DNA of 64,000 nt. Origin: Neelides folsomi (taxonomy: Eukaryota > Arthropoda > Collembola > Neelipleona > Neelidae). The notes beneath the pieces were generated by a model that saw only the letters and a list, made by a program, of their open reading frames with translations, searched no databases and was not told the DNA's origin. Each line of letters opens with the position of its first letter. Within the stretch, counting starts at the first letter, position 1. The position numbers and the translations under genes are program-made. Shown here piece by piece: positions 25,001 to 35,321 of this stretch. The stretch covers positions 1 to 64,000 of the forward strand of contig JAQGBZ010000055.1 in NCBI GenBank assembly GCA_034687125.1. Direction: 5' to 3'.

Positions 25001-28000
25001 CCATCAACTCCTGCTTAACTCCTTTGCTCTCCTGTGATGGTTGGGCCATCACAACTTCAGAAGGAACCGGAAATTCCTTCAAAGGTCACTCTGACATACA
25101 AAAACGAATAGTTTCCTTCGGCGGTTCCCAATGCGGATTCTGCACTCCCGGAATGGTCATGAATATGCACAGTCTTCTTAATTCAAAATCTCCCTTGTTG
25201 CAACAAGACGTCGAGGACAATTTCGACGGAAATATTTGTCGGTGCACAGGATACAGACCAATCATGGACGCTTTTAAAACTTTCGCCGCAGATGCACCGC
25301 CGCATTTACTTGCACAATGCAAAGCAATTGATATTGAAGAATGTGACAAAATCATATGTTCAAAAAATGCGAATAATCTTGATCACCACGAAGATTATGA
25401 AATAACTTTTTTGACTTCTCCATTGCACTTAACCCTGGAGAATGATGAAGAATGGGTTAAACCAACAAGTCTCAATTTATTCTTCGAAATAATTGAGAAA
25501 TTGAAAGAGTCCGGTAAAATGTACAGGCTCATTGGGGGAAATACTGCCAATGGGGTTTACCGTGATAAGCGGAATTATACCCATTATATTGATATTAATG
25601 CAATTCCCGAATTGACAACGGTCAAATTTCCCGGAGAATTGTTGTCCATCGGAGCCGGGACGACAATAACAGACGTTATTGAATTCCTCCTCAAAGCATC
25701 TAAAATCTCTGGGTTTAAATACACTCTTCAGATGGCCAATCATTGGAAACGTGTGGCCAACCGCCCTGTCAGAAATGCAGCAACAATTGGTGGGAATTTG
25801 ATGATCAAACATGTCCACAACAAATTCCCTTCTGACATTTTCACCGTTTTGGAAGGAATCGGAGCAAGTTTAAACGTCGCTCTGGCTCCTTCCATTCGAA
25901 CTACAATTTCCTTAACTGAATTCCTCACCACTCCAATGACCTACAAAATCATTCTTTCCATCAATTTACCACCCCGAGATGACAAGACCTTCGTTTTTCA
26001 ATCTTACAAAATTTCCAAAAGATTCCAAAATGCTCATGCTGCAGTCAATGCCGCCTTTTTATTCAACATTGACAAAACCAACGATAAGTTTAAAATCCTG
26101 GAAACTCCTCGGATTATCTATGGCGGGATAAACCCCGCATTTGTTCATGCGATCCAAACTGAGGAATTCCTTATAGGGAAAAACATCGCTGATTCCACAA
26201 CGCTCAAAGGAGCTATTGACAATCTGACCCAAGAAATGTCCCCAGACTCAGAATTGCCATCCCCACCTCCCGAATATCGGTCACTAGTTGCAAAATCCCT
26301 CCTATACAAAACATTCCTCTCTGTTTTGGGGCCAAAGGCCACTGAGAAGGTTCAATCCGGAGGAAAGGGAATTGAACGGAAATTGACTTCCGGCAAACAG
26401 ATTTTTGATTCAGATGAAAAACAATGGCCCCTTTACCAACCCGTGAACAAATTAGAAGGTCTTTTACAAGCCTCAGGAGAAGCCGAATACATCAATGACA
26501 TTCATCCCTTACCTAACGAACTTTTCGGCCACTTTGTCTTAAGCTCAATTGGGAAAGGAACACTACAGAATATGGACGCTTCAGCCGCCTTAGAATCTCC
26601 CAATGTAATTGCCTTCATCACTGCAAAAGATATCCCTGGAGAAAACGACTGCATGAACGATGCTACAATTGAGGAATTATTCGCAAGCAAAGACATCCTC
26701 TACAATGGTCAACCATTGGGACTCATCGTGGCATCAAATCGAGATGATGCCATCAAAGCAGCCAAATTAATCAAAGTCTCTTATGCCAATATTCAAAAGC
26801 CTGTTCTCACAATTCCATCAACAAAAAATGGCCAGCTTTCGCAAGAACACAAAAATCGATTTACCATCAAAGGCAAATTACAATCATTGTCATTAAATGG
26901 TAATGAAAAGTTAAATGACAATATAAGAGGAATTAAAAGTGCAAAAGGAGAATTCCGAATCGGGAGCCAATACCATCACCATATGGAAAACCAAACTTGT
27001 CTTGTGGTTCCCAAAGAAGGGGGAGAAATTGACGTTTTTGCCTCAACTCAAGCTATGAGCCTTCTCGAAGGACTCCTCACCAAAGTGCTTAAAATGCCAA
27101 ATCACAAGATCAATGTCAACGTGCGACGTTTAGGTGGAGGATTTGGTGCAAAAATTACTCGTTGTGGACAAACAGCTGCAGCTGCCGCTGTGGCCGCAGT
27201 CGTAACCGGTCGCCCTGTCCGAGTCGTTCTCGACCAACAAACCAATATGCGAATGGTCGGGAAAAGACTCCCATATTACGCCAAATATTCTGCGGATTTT
27301 GATGAGAATGGGAAGATTGTGAAATTGGAAGCAGATGTAACATGTGATCCCGGATTTACTTCCAATGAGACAACATCATTTTTTTCAACGATTCTCATGA
27401 GGAGTTGTTACAATACAGATGGATGGGATTTAAACGGCCTTAGTTTCAACACCAACACTCCGGGCAACACATGGACCAGGTCGCCTGGGAGCACCCAAGG
27501 AATTGCTATTATTGAAACCATCATGGAGCACATTGCTGCTGTTCTGAACAAAGATCCACTCCAAGTCAGGTTGGCCAATTTAGCCACAAAGGATAACGAC
27601 AATGTTTTGGAAATCAAAGAAAAAAATACAACCGAAGATCGGCGATTAGCATATGGCAATGCCCATTTCCAGCAAAATGGTGAAAATCCAATTCCTAAGA
27701 TGATCGAAGATGTTAAAAAATCCTCAGATTATTCAACAAGGAAAGCTTTCATTGAAACGTTCAATGCAACCAATCGATGGAAAAAGAGAGGAATTTCAAT
27801 CATTCCAATGAGATATCCAATTTCATATGGCTCCCACGGATTCTCCACATTTGTATCAATTTACACGTCCGATGGGTCAGTTGCCATTTCCCATACTGGG
27901 ATTGAAATGGGCCAAGGGATCAATACAAAAGTGGCCCAAGTGGCAGCTCATGAGCTTGGAATTCCACTGGCCAAAATCAAGGTGAAGCCAGCGAATAATT

Positions 28001-31000
28001 TAACCGGAGCGAATTCCTCAGTGACTGGTGGAGCAACTTCGAGTGAACTTGTGGCCTACAGCACGACCCAAACATGCCAAATTCTTTTAAATAGATTAGA
28101 AGGAATTAAAAAGAAACTCGGCCCTACTGCTGGATGGGAGAAGATTATCCAAGAAGCGGGTCAGGAAGGTATTGACCTCACGGCAACTTATAGGGAAACG
28201 AACCGAGACGGATTGAAGGGATATGCAGTTTGGGGAGTGAATGTCACAGAAGTAGAAATTGACATTTTGACCGGAGAACATAAAATTGTCCGAGTTGACC
28301 TTTTGGAGGATGCAGGGCAAAGTTTAAGCCCACAAGTGGACATTGGACAAATTGAAGGAGCTCTTGTGATGGGACTCGGCCTCTGGACCACGGAAAATAT
28401 TATTCATGACCCAGAAACCGGGAGAATATTAACTGACCGAACTTGGGAATATAAACCACCACTTTTGAGAGATATTCCGGAAGATATGAGGATTACAATG
28501 TTGCAGAATACGGAGAACCCTTTTGGAGTTTTACGTTCAAAGGCGACAGGTGAGCCGCCGCTTTGCATTGCAGTGGGGATAGTTTTTGCCATGAGGGATG
28601 CTATCAATTCGGCAAGGAAAGATGCCGGAAATTCTGAGTATTATGAACTCAATGGACCTGTCACTCCACAAGATATACTCAACCTTTCTTTGACGACCCC
28701 TTCACAATATGGATTTTAACTATTTTGAATTTAACTAATTCTTCAAATGCAATTAAATGTAAAAATAATTTATAATAGAGTATTCTAAAGTTAGAATGTA
28801 TGGTAGTATGGATAAAAATTGTTGTTATACGCCTTATACGCGCGCGCGCGTACGCGCATTGTTTTGTAAAATTACCTATATAATTTTTTATGAGACTATT
28901 TGATAAAATAACTAAAACTGTAAGGAAATGGGAATAAAATTAATTAATAATTACAATAATAATATATTTAGAGGCCAAACACCGAACAAGTAAAAATTAT
29001 GATAAATAGTGATGACTTGATAACTCACAATGTTCTGATAATTCGGATCCGTCGTAAAGAACTCAAGAAGTGCGGGAAGGTTATTGGTTAAACTTGGTTT
29101 AGATGCTGAAGTCAAGATGAAACGCTCATAAAATTCAGGATCAAGCTTGGTCAGAATTGAGGCATATGAAGATGAAGATTTGAGAAAGTCAAAAATCCAA
29201 TAAAAAATCCAAACATCCCAACTTAAAGATGTCCTTCCGATTTGATTCCCTCCTCCCAAAAGTTCGAGCCACAGCTTCATTAATTTAGGGAGAAACCTAA
29301 AATAAAATTTTAACATTTAATTTAAAAAAATCAAACTATCAAGGATGGTCCTCTATGATAGGCCCACCATTCAAATATTTTTAATTCAGGATTGGATGAT
29401 GTTAGCAGTTAATTTAATTTTGAATAAGGGATATATTGTCTATATCCCTTCCAAATTTCACATGATTTCCTTTAAAAATGAAAAAGTTATTGAACTGTAA
29501 ACTTTGAATAAGGGATATATAGACAATATATCCCTTATTCAAAATTAAATTAACTTAATTGCTAACATCATCCAATCCCGAATTAAAAATATTTGAAAGG
29601 CGGGCCTATCATAGAAGCCCATCCTTGGTATTTGTGTAACACAAAATATAAATTAAGGTAATTGAGAAATAAATAAAATAAATATTATATAACTACATAC
29701 AATAAAATAATTTACTTACTGGGAAGAATGGGAATCAGTTGAAAAGGTGTGTTTCTGAGAGGCAATGCTCGACACAAAATGGGAATGGGTAATGCAATGA
29801 ATTTTGAGCAAATGTAGTATGCTGGTCCAAGCCTTTGAATTATGCACAAGTTGAATGAGATCAGCAAGGATGTCAAAAATTGGCGGGTTGAGGGCCCAAA
29901 GAGATAAAATTGAATTTGATCTATTGGACGCTGGAAATTCAAAAAAATCATTTAAAAAATCGAAGACGATATAAACTATTTAGATAATAAATAAAAAATC
30001 AGCTTTATTACCAATATCACAAATGCAAGCGAGGACAAAAAGAATCGTCTCTTGATTCTGAGTGCACCGTCCTTCCTCATCCTTCAACTTTCCAACCAGC
30101 CATCCATACACTTCTTGAATGAGGGGTGCATTCCGCGTACGAAGCAACGTATGAACAATTTCCACCAAGTAATTGACATCGTTCACATGGACTTCATCAG
30201 AAATGGTTTTAAGGAATTTCATGACTAAGGTGATAATCGGACGACTTTCTTCACACATCACAGATTGACTTGAAACGGTTTCAATCCAAGAGATGAGACT
30301 TCCGTAAAAGCTCAAAAGACTCAATCTTGGCCACTTTTTCCAACCAGAGTTAGTGGAGTATTCTACGAGTTGGAACTGAAATGATAAAAAACAGATTAAA
30401 TAAATAATTTAATAAACCTAATTTACTATTTAATTTAGATTAAAGTAAATAAATAAAGTAAATACTTTTAAAAATTCTCGAATGGAAGGTCCATCTACGC
30501 CCGTGTTGATTAAACTAAAACAGTCATTGAGAATGTCAATCAAGGCAATTTTACATCCATTACATTCCTTTCTGTTCAGTTTCCAATCTTGAAGAATTGT
30601 GAGAATATTTCTTGTAAGTTTCTCAGCCGAATCGAGGAGATATTCCTTATCATTCACAGATTGGGTGGAGAGAAGGGTCTTTAAAGTGCTAAAATGTAAA
30701 TTATTTAAATAAATGCATATGATTTAATTTTTAACATTTTAAAATAATGCTAGATAATGAAAATTACTTGGCGAGTAAAACGATTCTTTTGAGCTTCGGT
30801 ACGTCTTCAGACTGTGAGCCACGGTTTATTGCAAACCCTGGAATTTCCATTTCTTCAATAAGTTGGGACACGAGGGTCGTGACAAACGAGGGATCTCGAA
30901 TGAAATATTTAGAGAGTTTTTCTAACGACTCGGAACAAAGAATGAAAACGTCCTCAGGTTGATCAATATCAATCATCCATCCAATTATCACATCAACAAA

Positions 31001-32782
31001 ATCCTAAACATTTAATTCCATTTATAAACATTTTTAATCATTATTCAAAAAAATATGTTATTAATCAATTTTAGGTTCTGATTTGCAGTGCCGACAAAAT
31101 TTTTATTGGTTAATAATTCGGAATTTAAAGTTAAATACCTGAAAAACTTCAATCTCGAGTTCGGAATTAGAAAGAGTGAAAGAGAAAATGGACGTTAAGG
31201 TTAAAAAGACTTGGGTTTCAAAAGCATGTCCAAGAACGGGCTGAATTGATTTGCTCAGAAAGTTTTTTTGCTCGTTGGTCATTTGTGGAATCATCTATTT
31301 ATAATTTACCATTTAAAAATGTATTACCTAAATATAAATGTAACAAAATAAATTAAAAATCATTAAATGGAACTAACTGAAAACAAGACATTTTGGATGA
31401 CATAAGCGAGTTCGTGGGAACGTCCGCTTTGATTCCTCTTTAGAACATCGCAGAGCCACTCGAACAGTTTGTCACTTTGCGTATTCAAATTTAGGCTCGA
31501 AGTGTCCAAAATTTCACAGATTTTGATCAGAAACGTTGCAAATCGCTTTGCTCCTGCTTTCATCCAACTCAGACCTTGTTAATAAGATTATACATAAATG
31601 TTAATTTTGATCGAATTCTTAAATCGATAATCTTAATGTTAAATGACACTTACCAACCATTCCTTTAAGAGTATCGGTGAAGGAATTCAAAAGATGAGGA
31701 AAAGATCTGACCAGATATTTCCTATTTTCTTTTAATTTGAGCAAATCTTCGATTTTCGCACAAGATTGGGAAAAGGAATCCTCAGTGTCCATGCGTGACA
31801 TGTAACGAACCAGTTTGGATATCTTTTGATTAGGATCAGCAGCCCCATATTCAACTTTAGTCTTTGAGGTCGAAGGTTCCACCCCATCACCTTCCTTATT
31901 GTAGTGTTCGAAATCATCTCGCCTAGGATTTTTAGATTTCCACGAAGGAACGGATTTTTTGTGGTCTTTCTGGTATTCCCGCTCCCGTCCACGCTCTTCT
32001 TTCTTTGCTGACTGTTTGGCGTAAGCGGTGGTCGGGAAAGGGTCCATTTTCCTTGGATCTTTTTTCACTTCACTTCTTCCCTTGCTAATCATTTCATTGT
32101 CATTTCCCTCTCGTTGAGAAGATGATGGAAAAGGATCAGGTTGAAGTTCTCGTCGTCGAAGAGGAACTGGAAAATCGCTTGCAATTGACTCTTCTGATAA
32201 AACATTTGACTTTTCTTTCTTCTCCTTTTCTTTATCAAAAGCTTCTTTTTTCTCCTTTGCTGAGTCTCTTATCTCTCGGATTGACTTTGTTTTTTCATCG
32301 CCTTTTTGGTTGACAGAACTTTTAGTATCTTCAGCTTCTTTTGAGTTTTTATCTTTGCTTAATTTTTTAGCTGGATTTTCAGTGCCCAACTTTTCCCCGT
32401 TTCCTCCGTCAAGATTTTCGTTTTGGATTTTTTGGTCAAAGTCGAGAGAATGGAGAGAGATGGATGTGGGGAAGGAAGTGGAAGTGGGAGATGTTGGGGA
32501 AGGTGTTGGGTCGGTGGAACATCCGCCTTCCACTTTGACCTTCAACTTCTTCATCTTCTTCTTCGTAGCTCTTTTCATTTTCTTTTGCTCTTCGTCGCTC
32601 ATCGCTGCATCAGCTTCTTTGGTCACCTTATGACTTTTCTCTCGGTTATCCTTTGATTGATTCCCTGTGGCGGAGTTCTTTTTGAACAAGGAGTCGAAAT
32701 GATGGCACATATCACGGAGTCCATATTTAGCAAATAGTTCATTCTCAATGTCTTGTGAGTCCGTTGTGTCCACGTATTGCAT
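16075..32782 (-). CDS. SMG1: SMG1 PI3K-like kinase of nonsense-mediated mRNA decay
   Basis: Twenty-five coding exons: 31654-32782, 31378-31574, 31139-31294, 30768-31003, 30466-30688, 30012-30375, 29720-29930, 29029-29296, 23403-23966, 23141-23315, 21415-23003, 21196-21277, 20675-21088, 20368-20590, 19977-20250, 19681-19895, 19217-19475, 18661-19079, 18190-18526, 17952-18093, 17472-17846, 17160-17380, 16564-17020, 16232-16413, 16075-16152. All phases agree, giving 2929 aa. SMG1 phosphorylates UPF1 in NMD. N-terminal HEAT-type repeats include DFVDVIIGWMIDIDQP. The kinase region has LPTKTKPKKL, YSVTPLG, GLGDRHLDNILVN and HVDFSLIFGRG (about residues 1735-2035). An about 900-residue insertion specific to SMG1 precedes the FATC end LAQMFEGWTAWV. 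Intron 8 (23967-29028) houses an opposite-strand aldehyde oxidase. The ATG at 32782 is preferred; an upstream exon at 32994-33054 could extend the N-terminus. Confidence 0.94.
24443..24711 (+). other. 5' UTR intron of the aldehyde oxidase gene
   Basis: A strong donor (GTAAGTAG at 24443) and an acceptor (CAATAG ending 24711) bracket the sequence just before the aldehyde oxidase ATG at 24745. The presumed non-coding first exon is about 24280-24442. The intron contains the 77-bp micro-MITE at 24520-24596. This is inferred from splice consensus only; no transcript evidence is available. Confidence 0.5.
24520..24596. mobile_element. 77-bp foldback micro-MITE (mariner-like ends)
   Basis: The two arms CAGAGTGAGTCTAAAGTCGC and the inverted CAGGGTGGGTCTAAAGTCGC face each other and are bounded by TA at 24518-24519 and 24597-24598. 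Almost the whole element is terminal inverted repeat, with a spacer of about 20 bp. A CAGGGTG-type terminus after TA is typical of Tc1/mariner-derived MITEs. Confidence 0.72.
24745..28719 (+). CDS. Aldehyde oxidase (xanthine dehydrogenase family molybdo-flavoenzyme), nested in SMG1 intron
   Basis: A single uninterrupted 1324-aa ORF, close to the usual 1270-1340 aa. It oxidises aldehydes or N-heterocycles using a molybdopterin cofactor, two 2Fe-2S clusters and FAD, in the cytosol. Domains in order: plant-type 2Fe-2S (Cys60, 65, 68, 90); second 2Fe-2S (Cys130, 133, 165, 167; QCGFC, ICRCTG); FAD domain (IGGNTANGVYRDKRNY); Mo-binding domains (RRLGGGFGAK; TRSPGSTQG with Arg912; catalytic Glu near 1270 in ATGEPPLC). 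The TRSPGSTQG motif in place of the XDH FRGFGGPQ motif, and absence of a clear NAD-site FFTGYR motif, favour aldehyde oxidase over xanthine dehydrogenase. The coding region has no intron, unlike most neighbours; NSE4 is the other single-exon CDS. It lies antisense inside SMG1 intron 8. Confidence 0.93.
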   Translation: MGSSESKLEHQGGLKVNQINFLVNGKEFSVSPGKSPLLPSTTLLDFIRDNAGLKGVKWMCREGGCGACLVSVKTKDPTTGADRIRSINSCLTPLLSCDGWAITTSEGTGNSFKGHSDIQKRIVSFGGSQCGFCTPGMVMNMHSLLNSKSPLLQQDVEDNFDGNICRCTGYRPIMDAFKTFAADAPPHLLAQCKAIDIEECDKIICSKNANNLDHHEDYEITFLTSPLHLTLENDEEWVKPTSLNLFFEIIEKLKESGKMYRLIGGNTANGVYRDKRNYTHYIDINAIPELTTVKFPGELLSIGAGTTITDVIEFLLKASKISGFKYTLQMANHWKRVANRPVRNAATIGGNLMIKHVHNKFPSDIFTVLEGIGASLNVALAPSIRTTISLTEFLTTPMTYKIILSINLPPRDDKTFVFQSYKISKRFQNAHAAVNAAFLFNIDKTNDKFKILETPRIIYGGINPAFVHAIQTEEFLIGKNIADSTTLKGAIDNLTQEMSPDSELPSPPPEYRSLVAKSLLYKTFLSVLGPKATEKVQSGGKGIERKLTSGKQIFDSDEKQWPLYQPVNKLEGLLQASGEAEYINDIHPLPNELFGHFVLSSIGKGTLQNMDASAALESPNVIAFITAKDIPGENDCMNDATIEELFASKDILYNGQPLGLIVASNRDDAIKAAKLIKVSYANIQKPVLTIPSTKNGQLSQEHKNRFTIKGKLQSLSLNGNEKLNDNIRGIKSAKGEFRIGSQYHHHMENQTCLVVPKEGGEIDVFASTQAMSLLEGLLTKVLKMPNHKINVNVRRLGGGFGAKITRCGQTAAAAAVAAVVTGRPVRVVLDQQTNMRMVGKRLPYYAKYSADFDENGKIVKLEADVTCDPGFTSNETTSFFSTILMRSCYNTDGWDLNGLSFNTNTPGNTWTRSPGSTQGIAIIETIMEHIAAVLNKDPLQVRLANLATKDNDNVLEIKEKNTTEDRRLAYGNAHFQQNGENPIPKMIEDVKKSSDYSTRKAFIETFNATNRWKKRGISIIPMRYPISYGSHGFSTFVSIYTSDGSVAISHTGIEMGQGINTKVAQVAAHELGIPLAKIKVKPANNLTGANSSVTGGATSSELVAYSTTQTCQILLNRLEGIKKKLGPTAGWEKIIQEAGQEGIDLTATYRETNRDGLKGYAVWGVNVTEVEIDILTGEHKIVRVDLLEDAGQSLSPQVDIGQIEGALVMGLGLWTTENIIHDPETGRILTDRTWEYKPPLLRDIPEDMRITMLQNTENPFGVLRSKATGEPPLCIAVGIVFAMRDAINSARKDAGNSEYYELNGPVTPQDILNLSLTTPSQYGF
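28835..28859. other. 25-bp alternating pyrimidine-purine (CG)n tract, Z-DNA-prone
   Basis: A perfectly alternating pyrimidine/purine run of mainly CG steps (TATACGCGCG...GTACGCGCAT) sits 116 bp after the aldehyde oxidase stop in otherwise AT-rich DNA. Alternating CG is the classical Z-DNA-forming sequence. Any function, such as transcription end or insulation from SMG1 transcription, is speculation. Confidence 0.7.
29339..29628. mobile_element. 290-bp long-TIR MITE in SMG1 intron 7
   Basis: The arms run inward from (T/C)CAAGGATGG, continue through CTATGATAGGCCC, AAATATTTTTAATTC and GATGATGTTAGCA, and pair over about 110 bp. The element is flanked by TA at 29337-29338 and 29629-29630. The short centre also contains GGGATATATTG palindromic sequence. 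It is non-coding and lies between the SMG1 exons 29720-29930 and 29029-29296. The pre-mRNA would form a strong hairpin here. Confidence 0.82.
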
Positions 32783-33655
32783 ACTCTGAATCGAGGACAA
32801 TGATGAATTGATCGCTCTTCAATTCCACAAGTCACATCTTTTATGAAAAAAATTGGTGAATTATAATAATACGAGTGCACACGTTCCGGTATAACTTGTA
32901 ACCATTGAGATTAATAATTCGACATTTAAAATCTTAAAAATTCATAATAGGAGATTGATTCTTATAACATAAGAATTTTGATAATTAACTTACAGCATTG
33001 AAGGATGTTGAAAATGTTGAAGTCTTGCTTATGGAAAACGAAAATTGGTTCATGTACACCGGAATTAAATAAAAAGGAATTTCAAGAATAAAAACTCATT
33101 TAACATCATGAGTTAGTGTGATGATTATTGCATTGAAGATAATTGTAATCCGTCAGATAATTTTTTCCATAATTAACAAATAAGTAAAGTTAAATTACGG
33201 GAAAAAACCTTGCAGAATCTTCATCTTCATTTTAATTCATTCAATAATATGAAGTGAACAGATTTTGAAGTGAAAATGAAATCATATCAGCTTATAGCAG
33301 AGGCTCTTTAATTAACTCTAATAATGCCCCTGCCCCGTTATTAAAAGTTTGATATAAACTTTGCTAACTTATACACCACCTATTCTACGTGCGGTTATAC
33401 CCAACTGGATAGGGTTTTAATTTATATTAAGGTAAAGTAATTATTTTATGCACAATTAAAGTACTTTATGTAACTATTCCAGTTATCCAATTAATAGTTT
33501 TATTTAAATCCTTGTAATAAATATTATAGTACATCATTAAGGATGAAGTTACAAACACGCTCAACTCAACAACACTTTCATTTATCAACTAATAAATGAC
33601 TTTCTATGAGAAATGTTTAATTTGACTTTAAGTTAGAAAAAATTAGATATAATGA
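32783..33655. promoter_or_regulatory. SMG1 5' region and MRPL3 3' flank
   Basis: This region lies between the SMG1 start and the MRPL3 stop, both on the minus strand. A donor (GTAAGT from 32993 on the minus strand) follows an ATG-containing stretch at 32994-33054. Joined to an acceptor just before GCGATC (about 32809), it would extend SMG1 in frame. Joined to the better acceptor at 32786, it would instead leave a short uORF. Either way a spliced SMG1 leader is likely. The remainder is AT-rich with no recognised feature. Confidence 0.4.
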
Positions 33656-35321
33656 CTATGGCTTCTGATCGGTGAATAGAATTGAAGGATCAGCAAAGTT
33701 GTGATATTTCTCGTGACAGATCTCTTCAGGCAATGATTCTGGAGCTTCATCGGGATAATAAGTTGGAAACGGGGGATTTTTGATCCATCTAAAAGGTCAA
33801 GTAATTTTGTTCTATTAGATTTTAACCTTACTTTTATTGTTCCTGTTAAAATCGTCATCTTTAAGTTTTAAATATAGCAAATGAAGCTTCACCTTGTTGG
33901 AATGAACGTGTCTCTGATTGTTACATAAGCCCCAGTGTCGCCAGGAATGCTCGGTCCACGTACGTAGATGACATTGTATTTCGTATTAATTCGCACAATT
34001 TGCTGAGCAAACATAATTCTAAAGGCTCCACCCATGTTACCAGGCATTTTAGTTCCGGGCCAACAACGACCTTTTTCACCTCCGCCGCCTGTGTTTCCTC
34101 CTCTGCGGTGAGATTTGGTCACTCCATGAGTTGCTGGCATTCCCTTAAATCCCCATCGGACCATAACTCCTTGAAATCCTCGTTCAATCCTTCATAAATC
34201 AATCAATTTATACATTTAGAAAATATTTTATTATGGAAATTAGAGAATAGTTTCAAATGTATATTTCTAAAAGTCTCTTACGTCCTTCCTCTCACATCGA
34301 CATATTGACCAACTTGAAAATGTGAAGCATAGAGTGGAGTACCGGGTGGCAAATAACCATCAGCAGTGACAGTGAAACGATTAATTTTCAATTTTGGATG
34401 GAGACCAGAATCGTGAAATAAACCCAGATATTCTTTTGTAAAATTTTGCGGGTCCGCGCTTTCTGCCCCAACGATCAAAAATCCAAGATCTCTCATTTTT
34501 CTGGTTCGAAATTCATCATATTCTTGCTTGATTGTGTCAGGGCCTACGTACTTTATGACATGGTTGTCCACGACCTAAAAATTATAGATTAAAAAATATT
34601 TCAATAAATTATAAATGATTTACGTATATCTTTTAATATATCATCATCATTACTTTTGTATTGGATGTCCAAAAAAGTATTTTAATTGTAAGTTTAAATT
34701 ACTTGAAGCATAGTCGTCAGATATCGTTTTCCAAACTTGTCCCAAATAGGAACGACTCCTAACTTTTTAGCTATTAATCCTGTTCTAATAGACTTTGGAG
34801 TCCATTCAGTTCTCGGTCGAATTATTTCTTTGAGAGGGCTGATATAAGGCATGCCAGTTTCTGGAGTTGTAATAGGCCCTTTGGTGTCTAGAATAAATTG
34901 GTTGATGAACTCCTTATTGTCTTTGGTGAGCTCCTGATCATTTCTCTACAATATGAATAATATTATCAACACATTATATAACTTATTTTAACATGAAAAA
35001 TTAACAGTGATCATTTCATACCTCTCTTCTTTTTCTGGTCCAAGTCAAATAAGGATGGCGATGTCGTCTCTTCACATGTACATTTCTTTTTTGAATGGTA
35101 AAAGGGCTAAAAGAATAACAATGAACACCATCTCAAGTTAATTACAATTACCAATTGTTTTATATAAACCATTACAAAATAAACTCATACCTTGGGATTG
35201 AAGACAAATCAAAGGTTTGATGAGCTGCTAAGACTTGTTGTCTGAGAAGAGTCGTTAAAGTAAAATCAGATTTTAATATCATTCTTGTGCTATCGCAAAT
35301 GAATCTTGAAATGGAAGCCAT
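33656..35321 (-). CDS. MRPL3: Mitochondrial large ribosomal subunit protein uL3m
   Basis: Six exons: 35191-35321, 35022-35106, 34703-34945, 34282-34574, 33893-34189 and 33656-33788. They join in frame to 393 aa (human MRPL3 is 348). It is a component of the mitochondrial 39S subunit near the peptidyl-transferase centre. The N-terminus MASISRFICDSTRM is compatible with a presequence. The L3 core is unmistakable: VGQYVDV, ERGFQGVMVRWGFKG, ATHGVTKSHRR, GRCWPGTKMPG, VRINTKYNVIYV. The C-terminus (PPFPTYYPDE, LPEEICHEKY) matches animal MRPL3 rather than cytosolic RPL3. The gene is divergent from NSE4. Confidence 0.95.

Noticed and set aside
24745-28719. Xanthine dehydrogenase rather than aldehyde oxidase
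   Set aside because: The Mo-site motif is TRSPGSTQG instead of the XDH FRGFGGPQ type, and no NAD-site FFTGYR motif is seen. XDH cannot be fully excluded without a phylogeny.
24745-28719. Bacterial horizontal transfer as the reason AOX is intronless
   Set aside because: The single-chain 2Fe-2S/FAD/Mo fusion and arthropod-like motifs fit an animal enzyme. Base composition is similar to neighbouring exons.
32122-32656. Plus-strand ORFs over SMG1 exon 1
   Set aside because: Antisense shadow of the Lys/Ser/Glu-rich N-terminal region of SMG1.
29029-32782. Separate low-complexity/HEAT-repeat gene distinct from SMG1
   Set aside because: The exons match SMG1 N-terminal repeats (for example GWMIDIDQP and SILSLWALNPP segments) and their phase continues exactly into the exon at 23966.
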